From contig JAUXAN010000003.1 in assembly GCA_030619885.1 (NCBI GenBank), positions 1-64,000 of the forward strand: a stretch of DNA of 64,000 bases. Direction: 5' to 3'. This DNA comes from a bacterium. Lineage in GTDB: Bacteria; Hydrothermota; DG-26; JAUXAN01. Of the stretch, positions 8,407 through 16,553 are shown piece after piece. Positions within the stretch are counted from its first letter, which is position 1. The number at the start of each line of letters is the position of its first letter. The notes beneath the pieces are model-generated. The model ran no database searches. It worked only from the letters and a program-made list of their open reading frames with translations, and was not told the DNA's origin. A program made the position numbers and the translations under genes.

Positions 8407-9039
8407 ATGAAATGGAGTGAACTGAAGTTGAAGTTAATTGCTTTTTGGGGGAAACTATTCATGCTCACTTTAGGACATACTTGGAAAATTAAGATAATAG
8501 ACCATTCAAATCTGGACAAACAAAATGCACTCTACGCTGTCTGGCACGGAAGACTTCTCATACCCACTTACACCCTTAGAAATAAAAATTTCTACTGTCT
8601 CATCTCCCAACATAGAGATGGTGAGTATATCTCCAGAATTCTTGAAGGGATTGGGTATACCTCCGTAAGGGGCTCCACAACGCGTGGAGGGACGAAAGCG
8701 ATACTTCAATTGATTAAAAGAGGGGTTGGAGGAGTTAATCTTGCAATCACACCTGATGGCCCAAGGGGACCGAAACACTCCTTGAAACCAGGCATACTCT
8801 ACATCGCATTTAAAACAGGCTTGCCAATCGTTCCTGTGGGGACAGGTGCATCTAAATATATTCGGTTCAAGTCATGGGATAATTTCCTGCTTCCATTCCC
8901 CTTGAGTAAATGTATAGTACTGCTTGATACGCCGATATATATAAAGAGTTTGAAAAATATTGAGAAGAAGAGAGAAAAAATCGAAGATAGATTAAAAAGG
9001 CTCCAGTTTGAGTGTGATAGATATGTGGCTTTTATATAA
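8407..9039 (+). CDS. DUF374 lysophospholipid acyltransferase-family protein
   Basis: A 210-residue protein with the DUF374 pattern: ALYAVWHGRLLIPTY (equivalent to the H-x4-D/R region), SQHRDGEYISRILEGIGYTSVRGSTTRGG, then AITPDGPRGPKHSLKPGIL and GLPIVPVGTGASKYIRFKSWD. This family is related to LpxL-type acyltransferases and commonly sits next to waaA, as here, so it likely adds an acyl chain to lipid A or a lipid A precursor at the inner membrane. The catalytic role is by homology. It overlaps waaA. Confidence 0.85.
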   Translation: MKWSELKLKLIAFWGKLFMLTLGHTWKIKIIDHSNLDKQNALYAVWHGRLLIPTYTLRNKNFYCLISQHRDGEYISRILEGIGYTSVRGSTTRGGTKAILQLIKRGVGGVNLAITPDGPRGPKHSLKPGILYIAFKTGLPIVPVGTGASKYIRFKSWDNFLLPFPLSKCIVLLDTPIYIKSLKNIEKKREKIEDRLKRLQFECDRYVAFI

Positions 9040-10246
9040 TATCTTTCTGAATATAATTTATCTATTTGGATTCCCATATTTTATAGCAAAGTCAAAAAGA
9101 GATAGTGCATGGAAAGAAAGGTTGGGCGACTACCCCAAAATCAAGGGGAAGAGTCTCTGGTTTCACGCTTCTTCTGTAGGGGAGGTGAGTGCCATCCTGG
9201 CTCTGATAAAAGAGTTCAAAAACAGTTTTCCAGAGCATAGTATCGTAGTGTCCACATTTACAACAGCGGGTAGAAGGAGGGCAGAGCAGTTGTATCAGGA
9301 GAGGATAGTATATCTCCCTTTAGATTTCAATTTTGCTGTTAAGAAGGCAATTGAGAGAATACATCCCGATGCATTAATAATAGTGGAGACAGAACTCTGG
9401 CCCAATCTGCTTCGGTATGCAAAAAACTACGGCTGTAAAATTTTTCTCGTCAATGGAAGAATCTCTCAGAAAAGTTATATCAGATATACAGGGGTTAAAA
9501 GATTTATAGGAAGTATATTAAGAAGGTTTGACCTGTGCATTATGCAGAGTCGAGAAGACGCAGAGAGGCTGGAGAAACTTGGGGCAGAATCTTGCAGGAT
9601 AAAAGTCGCTGGTAATTTGAAATTTGATAATTTGAACACGAACATTTCAGAGGAAAACCTTAGAGAAATGCTCGGGGTATCTGACAGAAAGGTCTTCGTA
9701 GCCGGAAGTACCAGAGAGGGTGAAGAAGAAATTATATTTGAGGCATTCAACCAGATCAAGGTTGTCGAGCCAAACCTCGTCTTGATTCTAGCTCCAAGAC
9801 ATATCGAAAGGATTGAGAGAATCAAGGTGATGGCAGAGTCTTTTGGACTGAAGGTAAGAAGAAAATCTGAAATCCTCCTCAAACATTCTGATGTAGTATT
9901 AGTTGATACAATAGGTGACCTACCATTCATTTACGGCATAGCTGACATCGCCTTTGTTGGTGGAAGCCTTCTCCCTTACGGTGGTCATAATCCGATAGAA
10001 CCTGCATCTTATGGGATTCCTGTTCTCTTTGGTCCCTATATGGAAGTCCCTGATGCTAAAGATCTATTGAAAGCAGGAAGTGGAATAGTGGTCAAAGATG
10101 CGTTAGGTATAATCGATGTTGTTGTGAATTTGTTGAAAAATGATGCAGAGAGAAATAGGATTGGAGAGTTGTCAAAATATACGATTCAAAAGAAAAGAGG
10201 AGCATCCAGAAAGACTCTTCAATTGATTAAAAATGCACTCTCTTAA
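9023..10246 (+). CDS. waaA: 3-deoxy-D-manno-octulosonic acid (Kdo) transferase
   Basis: About 407 residues, normal for WaaA/KdtA. It has an N-terminal membrane anchor (MWLLYNIFLNIIYLFGFPYF), the glycosyltransferase-30 domain with WFHASSVGEVSA, VSTFTTAGRRRAE, VETELWPNLL and FLVNGRIS, and a C-terminal half with FVAGSTREGEEE and FVGGSLLPYGGHNPIEPA. It transfers Kdo from CMP-Kdo to lipid IVA. The track begins at a TTG (9008); I prefer the ATG at 9023 because it starts directly with the anchor helix. It overlaps the acyltransferase gene by 17 bp and lpxK by 14 bp. Confidence 0.95.
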   Translation: MWLLYNIFLNIIYLFGFPYFIAKSKRDSAWKERLGDYPKIKGKSLWFHASSVGEVSAILALIKEFKNSFPEHSIVVSTFTTAGRRRAEQLYQERIVYLPLDFNFAVKKAIERIHPDALIIVETELWPNLLRYAKNYGCKIFLVNGRISQKSYIRYTGVKRFIGSILRRFDLCIMQSREDAERLEKLGAESCRIKVAGNLKFDNLNTNISEENLREMLGVSDRKVFVAGSTREGEEEIIFEAFNQIKVVEPNLVLILAPRHIERIERIKVMAESFGLKVRRKSEILLKHSDVVLVDTIGDLPFIYGIADIAFVGGSLLPYGGHNPIEPASYGIPVLFGPYMEVPDAKDLLKAGSGIVVKDALGIIDVVVNLLKNDAERNRIGELSKYTIQKKRGASRKTLQLIKNALS

Positions 10247-11297
10247 TTTCTTTAGCTTAATCGAACACTCTGTCGTAAGAAATTTATTCTCTTTTCTCTA
10301 TCCATTTTCTCTTCTTTATTCTATTCTTGTAAGGATCTGGCTTCTGTTGTATAAGCAAAATATTTTTAAAAAAGAGAGACTGCCAGGATATGTGGTCAGT
10401 GTTGGTAATCTTACACTTGGAGGAACAGGAAAGACTTCCTTCTGTATCTACATAGTAGATGCGTTGAAGAGAACGGGACTGAAGGGGGTGATTCTTTCTC
10501 GGGGTTACAAGGCAAAAAGAAAAATGGGCCTCGTCCGTCCAGACGACAATCCAAGAAATTACGGTGATGAACCTGTGCTTTTGGCTCGCAAAACAAAAGT
10601 CCCGATAATAATTGGCAAAGATAGAGTAAAAACAGGGAATGAAGCACTCGGTAGATTCAATCCTGATGTGTTACTGCTTGACGATGGATTTCAATATCTG
10701 AAATTGGACAGGGATTTAGATATTTTACTCATAGATATGACCTCTCCTTTTGGCTATAGTAAATTTCCACCCTGCGGTCTATTGAGGGAGCCACTTTCGA
10801 GTATCGCACGCGCAGATGTGGTCGTCCTCGCAAGAGCGAATGATGTTGCAAATAATCGCTATCTCTTTGTGAAGATAAAAAGACTGAATCCCAATGGACT
10901 GGTTATCAAATCAATCCACTTCCCCACAACCCTTTACAATATGAGATTAAAAAGGAATTTTCCACTCTCTTACATAAGAGGGAAAAGAGTTCTCGCATTT
11001 TCAAGTATTGGAAATCCAACTTCTTTCATACGGACACTCTCTCATCTCGGTGCAAATGTAGTAAAAGAACTACCGTTCCCAGACCATCACTTTTACAAAG
11101 AAACCGATTTTAAAAAGATTGAACGGATTGCGAGTCAGTGTAGAGCTGACATGATCGTTACTACAGAAAAGGATGGTGTAAAAATTCAAATTCCTTTCCA
11201 GGCCTTCGTTCTTAAAGTAGAGACAAAAATCATCGAGGGGGAGGAGAGTTTTTTTAATCTCTTTTTCCAAAAATTGAAGTCCCAATCCTCACCATAG
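10233..11297 (+). CDS. lpxK: Tetraacyldisaccharide 4'-kinase
   Basis: A 354-residue protein with an N-terminal hydrophobic segment (LFSFLYPFSLLYSILVRIWLLL) and the P-loop VGNLTLGGTGKTSFCI. Further motifs are SRGYKAKRK, GDEPVLLARK, LLDDGFQYLKLDRDLDILLID and the C-terminal FPDHHFYKETD. LpxK phosphorylates the 4' position of the lipid A disaccharide at the inner membrane. It completes a three-gene lipid A/Kdo operon. Its 3' end overlaps the convergent yggS gene by about 44 bp, so the two transcripts have complementary ends. Confidence 0.95.
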   Translation: MHSLNFFSLIEHSVVRNLFSFLYPFSLLYSILVRIWLLLYKQNIFKKERLPGYVVSVGNLTLGGTGKTSFCIYIVDALKRTGLKGVILSRGYKAKRKMGLVRPDDNPRNYGDEPVLLARKTKVPIIIGKDRVKTGNEALGRFNPDVLLLDDGFQYLKLDRDLDILLIDMTSPFGYSKFPPCGLLREPLSSIARADVVVLARANDVANNRYLFVKIKRLNPNGLVIKSIHFPTTLYNMRLKRNFPLSYIRGKRVLAFSSIGNPTSFIRTLSHLGANVVKELPFPDHHFYKETDFKKIERIASQCRADMIVTTEKDGVKIQIPFQAFVLKVETKIIEGEESFFNLFFQKLKSQSSP

Positions 11298-11937
11298 ATG
11301 AGCCTTCTTCTATTGCAACTTCAAAATCAGAACTCATTCCCATAGACAGATGTTTGAGTTCGATTCCTGCTTCTTCAGCATCTCGTTTAAGATTTCTCAG
11401 AGTTTTAAAACAAGGCCTTACCTGCTCCGGGTAGGGCGTGAAAATCCCAATCGTCATAAAACCTTTAACCCGTATGTTATCGAAACTGCGTATCCTTTTT
11501 AAAAATTTAACCGTTTCTTCAACTTTTAGACCATATTTCGTCTCTTCTTTTGAAGTATTTACTTCTACCAATACATCTAATACCTTCCCAGCATTCGATG
11601 CCCTTTTTTGAATCTCTTCTGCCAACCTTATACTATCTACTGACTGAATCATCTCAAAGAGTTCAATCGCTTTCTTTACTTTATTCGTTTGCAGATGACC
11701 AATCATATGCCATTTGACACTCTCTTTGATGGATTCGTATTTACTCAGCGCCTCCTGAACCCTATTTTCGCCAATGATGTTGATCCCACATTTCACCGCC
11801 TCTTTGATTCTATCTGGAGGAACATTTTTCGTTGCGGCTATAAGAGTGATCTCTGCTGGCTCTCTACCAACTTTTTCACAGGAGTTTTTTATTCTTTCCC
11901 TTACCTCTTTCAAATTTTCTTCGATTGTGTTATCCAT
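11254..11937 (-). CDS. yggS: YggS/PROSC family pyridoxal-phosphate homeostasis protein
   Basis: A 227-residue alanine racemase N-terminal-type TIM barrel. The PLP lysine is in LIAATKNVPPD (K37). Other motifs are IIGENRVQEAL, WHMIGHLQTNKVK, VDVLVEVNTSKEETKYG-type strands and LSMGMSSDFEVAIEEGSSMVRIGTSIFG. These proteins bind PLP and buffer vitamin B6 and amino-acid levels without known catalysis. The gene is monocistronic here and convergent with lpxK. Confidence 0.93.
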   Translation of the reverse strand: MDNTIEENLKEVRERIKNSCEKVGREPAEITLIAATKNVPPDRIKEAVKCGINIIGENRVQEALSKYESIKESVKWHMIGHLQTNKVKKAIELFEMIQSVDSIRLAEEIQKRASNAGKVLDVLVEVNTSKEETKYGLKVEETVKFLKRIRSFDNIRVKGFMTIGIFTPYPEQVRPCFKTLRNLKRDAEEAGIELKHLSMGMSSDFEVAIEEGSSMVRIGTSIFGKRD

Positions 11938-11996
11938 ATCGCCACCGTAATTTAAAAGATATAAAAATTATTTGACAGGATTAACAGGATTTTTAT

Positions 11997-12212
11997 TCAA
12001 AAAACATTTTAATAGGACGCAGATTTCCGCAGATTTATTTCACGTTTAGTACCAAGATAATTTTTTCTGATATATCCTTTTAGATCCTGAAAATCTGCGT
12101 TCACCCCGTTAGAAAGGAGGAAACCAAATGAATTATTTCCTTTCACCTTATAAACAAATTTTCTAACGGGGTTCATCTGCGTCCCTATTTCCAAAATGAC
12201 TTGTATATTATA
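11997..12212. repeat. GGACGCAGAT-bounded intergenic element, copy 1, next to the tmRNA 3' end
   Basis: The stretch begins TCAAAAAACATTTTAATAGG, contains the arm pair CCCCGTTAGAAA/TTTTCTAACGGGG, and ends ATCTGCGTCCCTATTT...AATGACTTGTATATTATA. The outer GGACGCAGAT/ATCTGCGTCC ends are inverted repeats, as in a miniature element. A diverged copy with the same ends lies at 57361-57704. The 61-aa ORF in the track (12009-12194) is not preserved in the other copy and is not a gene. Confidence 0.7.
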
Positions 12213-12214
12213 AA

Positions 12215-12557
12215 TGGAGGCGGCGGTATTGAAACCGCGTCCAGAGATGAAGATATAGAAGTTACTACATGTTTAGCCCTATTCTATTCTCATCCCTCCG
12301 TTTCTATAGAGCAAGAAACGGAGAGACCAGCTTTATTAAATTCTTGCCCCATCCTCTAAAGCGAAGGATTGAAGCCAGTCTGACTAACCTGTCCACTCTT
12401 TGCCCATCAGACGAGGCAAAGGGGACTTGGCCGCTCATCCTTAGGCAGCCAGAGCATAGTTGTTGGCAGTTATTTTGCTTTCCGTTTTTTAACGAGCGAA
12501 CGGATGCTCGACATGCAACTTCTATCCCTTCCATCCCTGTCGAAACCTTTCGCCCCC
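12215..12557 (-). ncRNA. ssrA: Transfer-messenger RNA (tmRNA)
   Basis: The minus strand begins with the classic tmRNA 5' end GGGGGCGAAAGGTTTCGAC and ends in a T-arm plus CGCCTCC-A. The 5' GGGGGCG pairs with the 3' CGCCTCC (one G-T) to form the 7-bp acceptor stem. The tag reading frame ends AACTATGCTCTGGCTGCCTAA; read back from the stop it gives KTESKITANNYALAA, with the typical YALAA degron, and the exact resume codon is uncertain. The T-loop looks one base short (6 nt between GCGGT and ACCGC). CCA is not encoded. Length is 343 nt. The RNA rescues ribosomes stalled on non-stop mRNAs. Confidence 0.95.
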
Positions 12558-12563
12558 ATACAT

Positions 12564-12591
12564 AATATAACAAAAAACAAAGAATTGTCAA
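12564..12591 (-). promoter_or_regulatory. tmRNA promoter
   Basis: Minus strand TTGACA, 16-nt spacer, TATATT, followed 6 nt later by the first G of the tmRNA. The fit to a stable-RNA promoter is close. Confidence 0.75.
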
Positions 12592-12621
12592 GGAAAAAAA
12601 CAACCTGGAGTTTGTTTTTTC

Positions 12622-12649
12622 TTGACTTTGGGATTCTCTTTAGTATAGT
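12622..12649 (+). promoter_or_regulatory. Promoter of lepB
   Basis: TTGACT, 16-nt spacer, TATAGT, then a short leader carrying AGGAGG 5 nt before the lepB ATG. Confidence 0.6.
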
Positions 12650-12666
12650 CTACATCAGGAGGAAAT

Positions 12667-13344
12667 ATGAAACAGAAATCGAAAGCGAGAAAGTGGGCTG
12701 AAGATATACTATGGGGTGTATGTATAGCAATGCTTGCCCGGTATTTTCTTGTACAGGCGTTTAAAATACCTTCGGGCTCAATGAAAGATACCCTGCTTGT
12801 TGGAGACCTTCTTTTCGCAAATAAATTCATATATGGATTGAAGGTTCCGTATACGAATAGATACATTGTCAAGTTTAAAGAACCTGCGAGGGGAGATATA
12901 GTAGTGTTCAGATATCCTCTTCAAAGAAAGGATTTCGTTAAAAGATGCATCGCTACTGAGGGTGATATTGTTGAGATAAAAAATAAGCAGGTTTATGTGA
13001 ACGGAGAACCCATCGAAGAATCATATAAGAAACATATAGACCGAAGAATTCTCCCTGGTCTTAATCCTCATTCAGATTTTCAGAGAAACTGGGAGATGAG
13101 GAGATTTTTGAGAAATCCATATGTGAGAGATAATTTCGGCCCTGTAAAGATTCCAGAAGGACATATCCTTGCGTTGGGAGATAACAGGGATAATTCATCA
13201 GATTCCAGATTCTGGGGTCCACTGGATAAGAAACTGATAAAAGGCAAGGCACTTATCATCTATTTTTCATGGAACCCTCAGCCCCCCCTCTACACAATAT
13301 GGAAAAAGATTAGATGGAAAAGGATTGGAAGGTTGATAAGATAA
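12667..13344 (+). CDS. lepB: Signal peptidase I
   Basis: A 225-residue S26 peptidase. The N-terminal membrane helix (about 12-30) is followed by the catalytic serine in FKIPSGSMKDTLLVGD (S38) and the catalytic lysine in DFVKRCIATEGD (K92). The C-terminal box ALGDNRDNSSDSRFWGPL is typical. It cleaves signal peptides of exported proteins on the outer face of the inner membrane, and would process the many secreted proteins inferred in this window. AGGAGG lies 5 nt before the ATG. The stop overlaps the next gene by 1 bp (TAATG). Confidence 0.96.
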   Translation: MKQKSKARKWAEDILWGVCIAMLARYFLVQAFKIPSGSMKDTLLVGDLLFANKFIYGLKVPYTNRYIVKFKEPARGDIVVFRYPLQRKDFVKRCIATEGDIVEIKNKQVYVNGEPIEESYKKHIDRRILPGLNPHSDFQRNWEMRRFLRNPYVRDNFGPVKIPEGHILALGDNRDNSSDSRFWGPLDKKLIKGKALIIYFSWNPQPPLYTIWKKIRWKRIGRLIR

Positions 13345-14702
13345 TGAGATTAAAGATGTATAAACTTTGTATCTCATTGCTTTCAATATCGGTCCTCGGA
13401 TGTGCTTACTACAATACTTTTTATAATGCAAAGAAATTTTATGCAGAGGCTATGAAATTGAAAAAAGATAAAGAAACAACTCCACAGGCAGCAAAAGATT
13501 TGCTGGATAAATCTATCGAGAAATGTTCAAAGGTTATAGAATATTATAAAAATAAAAATCGTGCTAGGGCTAGATGGTTGGATGATGCAGTCTTTTTGAT
13601 GGGCAAATGTTTTTATGAGAAAGGAGAATACCAACAGGCGATGAGGAAATTTGACGAGTTAATAACCTACCTTCCCAATAGCCCGTTTTATAAAGAGAGC
13701 CATCTCTATCTCGGAAAGTCACATCTAAAAAATGGCGACTATATTGAGGCGATTGCAATCTTCGAAAAGATTTCTGATGACCCCAGGGCGTCTTTTTTGA
13801 TATGCGAAGCTCTGTTTGAATCCCAAAAGTATACTAAGGCGAAGGAAAAGTATGAGGAATTTATCGAAGAAAATCCAAAAAACGATTTTAAAAAAAAGGC
13901 AATTCTGCGTATGGCAGAAATCTATACCATCCTTTTAGATTATAATAATGCCATCACTTCATATAAAGATTTTCTCAAGACCCGACCGCCAAGAGATACG
14001 AGGTTTGAAGTAGAACTAAAGATCGGGAAATGTTATCTGGAACTCCAAGAAGTCGAACTCGCGTTGAAGACTTTTACAGATTTGAAGAAAAAGACAGTAG
14101 ATAAAAAAAAGTTGGCAAGGGTAAATTTGGGGATTTCTGAGTGTTATCGCAGATTTGGAAATTATGAGGAATCACTTACCATACTAACATCCATTATAGA
14201 AGATTGTCCAAGAACAGAAGAATCTGCGCGTGCGTACTACAAAAAAGGGATGATATACGAAGAGAATCTCGCAAATTTAGATAGTGCCAGGATTGCATTC
14301 AATAAAGTGAAAGAAGAACATCAGTCGATTGGTATCTCAAAGGATGCGCTCGAGAGGGCGGTCTCTTTAGAAAGATTCGTTGCTTTAAAGGAAAGTTTGA
14401 CTGCAGGAGAAACAGAAAAAATTGCGAGAAATCAATTTCTATTAGCAGAACTCTATTTTTTTGACCTGCAAAAGTTGGACCAGGCTATAGAAGAGTATGA
14501 GAAAGTAGCAAGAGATTTCCCTGATACCGATTATGGTCCAAAAGCGGTCTATGCCGTAGCATGGCTTTATGAGAATGAAAAAGGGGATAGTTCGAAGGCA
14601 GCGATTTATTATAAAAAGTTGATCGATGAGTTCCCAAATACAGAGTATGCACACAAAGCGAAACAGAGTTTATCTCAAATACTTCGTGAAAACACCGAAT
14701 GA
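13344..14702 (+). CDS. TPR-repeat lipoprotein
   Basis: The predicted protein starts MRLKMYKLCISLLSISVLGC with a clear lipobox (VLGC), then AYYNTFYNAKKFYAEA. The track start at 13314 lies inside lepB, so the ATG at 13344 overlapping its stop is preferred. The mature part (about 430 residues) is a string of TPR units, for example GEYQQAMRKFDELITYLPNSP, GDYIEAIAIFEKISDD, YTKAKEKYEEFIEENPKND and LDQAIEEYEKVARDFPDTDYG. The AYYNTFYNAKKF start is a recurring type in FCB-group lipoproteins. It probably acts as an outer-membrane-facing scaffold; no partner is evident. Confidence 0.8.
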   Translation: MRLKMYKLCISLLSISVLGCAYYNTFYNAKKFYAEAMKLKKDKETTPQAAKDLLDKSIEKCSKVIEYYKNKNRARARWLDDAVFLMGKCFYEKGEYQQAMRKFDELITYLPNSPFYKESHLYLGKSHLKNGDYIEAIAIFEKISDDPRASFLICEALFESQKYTKAKEKYEEFIEENPKNDFKKKAILRMAEIYTILLDYNNAITSYKDFLKTRPPRDTRFEVELKIGKCYLELQEVELALKTFTDLKKKTVDKKKLARVNLGISECYRRFGNYEESLTILTSIIEDCPRTEESARAYYKKGMIYEENLANLDSARIAFNKVKEEHQSIGISKDALERAVSLERFVALKESLTAGETEKIARNQFLLAELYFFDLQKLDQAIEEYEKVARDFPDTDYGPKAVYAVAWLYENEKGDSSKAAIYYKKLIDEFPNTEYAHKAKQSLSQILRENTE

Positions 14703-14734
14703 CACCAAAATACCAGAGAATTACAAAAACTATG

Positions 14735-14870
14735 ATTCAGACAGTAGACACAGATTTACACCAGAAAATAGAAATTAGGAAATTGGAAATTAAGAAATTT
14801 ATTCATTCAGTTTCACAATTTCCATTTTCTTATTTTCCCTCTAGTATCTTGTGATAATCAGTGTCTGAAT
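14735..14870. repeat. Long imperfect inverted repeat between the TPR lipoprotein and exporter genes
   Basis: The left arm (ATTCAGACAGTAGACAC...GAAATTAGGAAATTGG) and the right arm (CCATTTTCTTATTTTCC...GTGTCTGAAT) are roughly complementary over about 65 bp each. As RNA this could form a long imperfect hairpin; as DNA it resembles a miniature inverted-repeat element. Confidence 0.5.
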
Positions 14871-14874
14871 TGTA

Positions 14875-15507
14875 ATGATGACTAAAATATCGATACTTGT
14901 TACATTTTTAGTTCTTGTGCTCCTTCCCGCAGTAGTATCTGGAGACATTGGCAAGGAGATCGCCTCCTTTATGGATAAGCATGGAATACCTGAAGAAATG
15001 GTAGTTTTGTGCATATCAGCCCTGCCGATAGTCGAACTTAGAGGGGCGATTCCTATTGCTATTTTTACTTTTGACTTTCCATGGGCGAAAAGTTACATAA
15101 TTTCAGTACTCGGAAACCTTATCCCTGTCGTGCCCATACTTCTTCTTTTAGAATCTGTGGCAAAATTTTCGAGAAAATACAGGGTTTTTGACAAATTTTT
15201 TGAATGGCTCTTTTTGAGGACGGAAAAAAAGGGAAAGATAGTAGAGGAATATGAAACTATTGGATTAATGTTATTCGTTTCAATACCACTTCCAATTACT
15301 GGGGCATGGACAGGTTGCGTAGCAGCGGTTCTCTTCGCTTTAAAAAAGAGATATTCCCTGATTGCTATAACATTAGGTGTTCTGATCGCTGGATGCATCG
15401 TTACTACCTTCTGTTTACTCGGCAAAGTGGGTGGGGTGTTAGCAGGGATTGCGCTTCTCGCCCTCGCTACATCTGCTGTAATAGGTTCGTTTAAGCGGGG
15501 GAAATGA
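14875..15507 (+). CDS. COG2426-type small multidrug export family membrane protein
   Basis: A 210-residue integral membrane protein. After an N-terminal hydrophobic segment (ISILVTFLVLVLLPAVVSG) comes the family core LPIVELRGAIPIAIFTFDFPW, then a helix around VLGNLIPVVPILLLLES, ETIGLMLFVSIPLPITGAWTGCVAAVLF, and a final pair of helices (IAITLGVLIAGCIVTTFCLLG, AGIALLALATSAVIG). The family is annotated as putative small multidrug export proteins, with weak experimental support, so the transported substrate is unknown. Two adjacent ATGs (14875 and 14878) are both possible starts. Confidence 0.8.
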   Translation: MMTKISILVTFLVLVLLPAVVSGDIGKEIASFMDKHGIPEEMVVLCISALPIVELRGAIPIAIFTFDFPWAKSYIISVLGNLIPVVPILLLLESVAKFSRKYRVFDKFFEWLFLRTEKKGKIVEEYETIGLMLFVSIPLPITGAWTGCVAAVLFALKKRYSLIAITLGVLIAGCIVTTFCLLGKVGGVLAGIALLALATSAVIGSFKRGK

Positions 15508-15733
15508 ACTGGAGTGGAATACAGTTACACCCATCACCATCAGGTCTGCATATATTTTCAAAAATTTTCATATGGATGGCGGATGCAGATTCTATCTGCT
15601 TGAACAGGAACCGCGGACGAAACACGACGTTATTCTATCATCTGAAAATACAGGAAATTTTTGGACTGAGAAGGATAAAAAATTTGGAATCGTCATTGGA
15701 GGTGCAGCCTATCATTTCATAGAAAAAGAATAA
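15485..15733 (+). other. Two overlapping short reading frames of uncertain status
   Basis: The ORF at 15504-15722 (72 aa) starts in an ATGA overlap with the exporter stop, which would favour it. A second frame, open from 15485 to 15733, reads more protein-like (IFKNFHMDGGCRFYLLEQ, DVILSSENTGNFW, FGIVIGGAAYHFIEKE) but has no ATG before 15572. A single frameshift between the two frames would join them. Either this is a decayed gene, or a 53-aa protein starts at 15572. No family is recognised. Confidence 0.3.
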
Positions 15734-15867
15734 CCACAGAGATTATGGAGAAAAAACGAATTTAATATGTTTATTGAAGATGGACAAAGAGAACGCTGAA
15801 AAGCCTTTTTTAATTCAATTATAGACTGAAATGTAGGTGGGTTTTGCACAGACTTGGCAGAAAAGAC

Positions 15868-15895
15868 TTGACAAGTTTAGAAATATATCTAAATA
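15868..15895 (+). promoter_or_regulatory. Promoter of the DJ-1-like gene cluster
   Basis: TTGACA, 16-nt spacer, TAAATA, followed by a leader with AGGGGG about 6 nt before the ATG at 15927. Confidence 0.55.
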
Positions 15896-15926
15896 AAGGA
15901 TGGGAATTAATTGCATAGGGGGTGCA

Positions 15927-16553
15927 ATGAAAAAAATATGTCTGGTTCTTCTTATCGCAATCGCATCGACTGTGTGTGGTGATGAGGAGAAAGGCGAAAC
16001 GAGATTACCACTTGAAGGAAAAAATTGCCTTTTCGTCATTGCCCATAGAGACTTCCGAGATGAGGAACTCTTGATACCAAAAAACATTCTCGAGGAAGCA
16101 GGTGCGACTATAACTATTGCATCGACCGATACGACATCTGCAAAAGGGATGCTTGGTGCAACGATAAAGCCGGATATTTTCCTAAAAGATGCCAAAATTG
16201 AGAACTATGTTGCTATAATACTCATCGGGGGTATCGGTTCCAAAGACTACTGGGAAAGCAAAGTTGCCCATAAACTCTTGAAAGATGCTGATGAAAAGGA
16301 TAAGGTTATTGGTGCAATATGTCTTGCACCCGTCACCCTTGCAAACGCTGGCTTGTTGAAGGGCAAAAATGCTACCTGTTACGAAACGAAGGATACAAAA
16401 AAGATATTCGAAAAATCGGGTGTAAAATATACCAAAAATTCAGTTGAGGTAGATGGAAGGATTATAACTGCAAATGGACCGAAAGCAGCAAAGGAATTCG
16501 CTAAAAAAATAATGGGACTGCTCTTAAGTGAAGATAGTCCTTCAGAGAGTTAA
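15927..16553 (+). CDS. DJ-1/PfpI family protein with signal peptide
   Basis: The ORF track starts at 15900, but the ATG at 15927 follows AGGGGGTGCA and begins a signal peptide (MKKICLVLLIAIASTVCG). The mature part is a glutamine-amidotransferase-like fold: FVIAHRDFRDEELLIPKNIL, the nucleophile elbow GAICLAPVTLANAGLL with the reactive Cys, and DGRIITANGPKAAKEFAKKIM. Relatives include PfpI, DJ-1 and YajL (protease, deglycase or chaperone claims differ). The leader implies a periplasmic or membrane-attached location, less usual for this family. The 3' end overlaps dtd by 26 bp. Confidence 0.85.
   Translation: MKKICLVLLIAIASTVCGDEEKGETRLPLEGKNCLFVIAHRDFRDEELLIPKNILEEAGATITIASTDTTSAKGMLGATIKPDIFLKDAKIENYVAIILIGGIGSKDYWESKVAHKLLKDADEKDKVIGAICLAPVTLANAGLLKGKNATCYETKDTKKIFEKSGVKYTKNSVEVDGRIITANGPKAAKEFAKKIMGLLLSEDSPSES

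Noticed and set aside
12009-12194. 61-aa ORF in the track within the repeat beside tmRNA
   Set aside because: It lies wholly in the dispersed element, and the equivalent frame in the copy at 57361-57704 is broken by stops.
12269-12603. ORFs of 98 and 99 aa on both strands around the tmRNA
   Set aside because: They are readings of the tmRNA itself, which is well supported by its ends, acceptor stem and tag frame.
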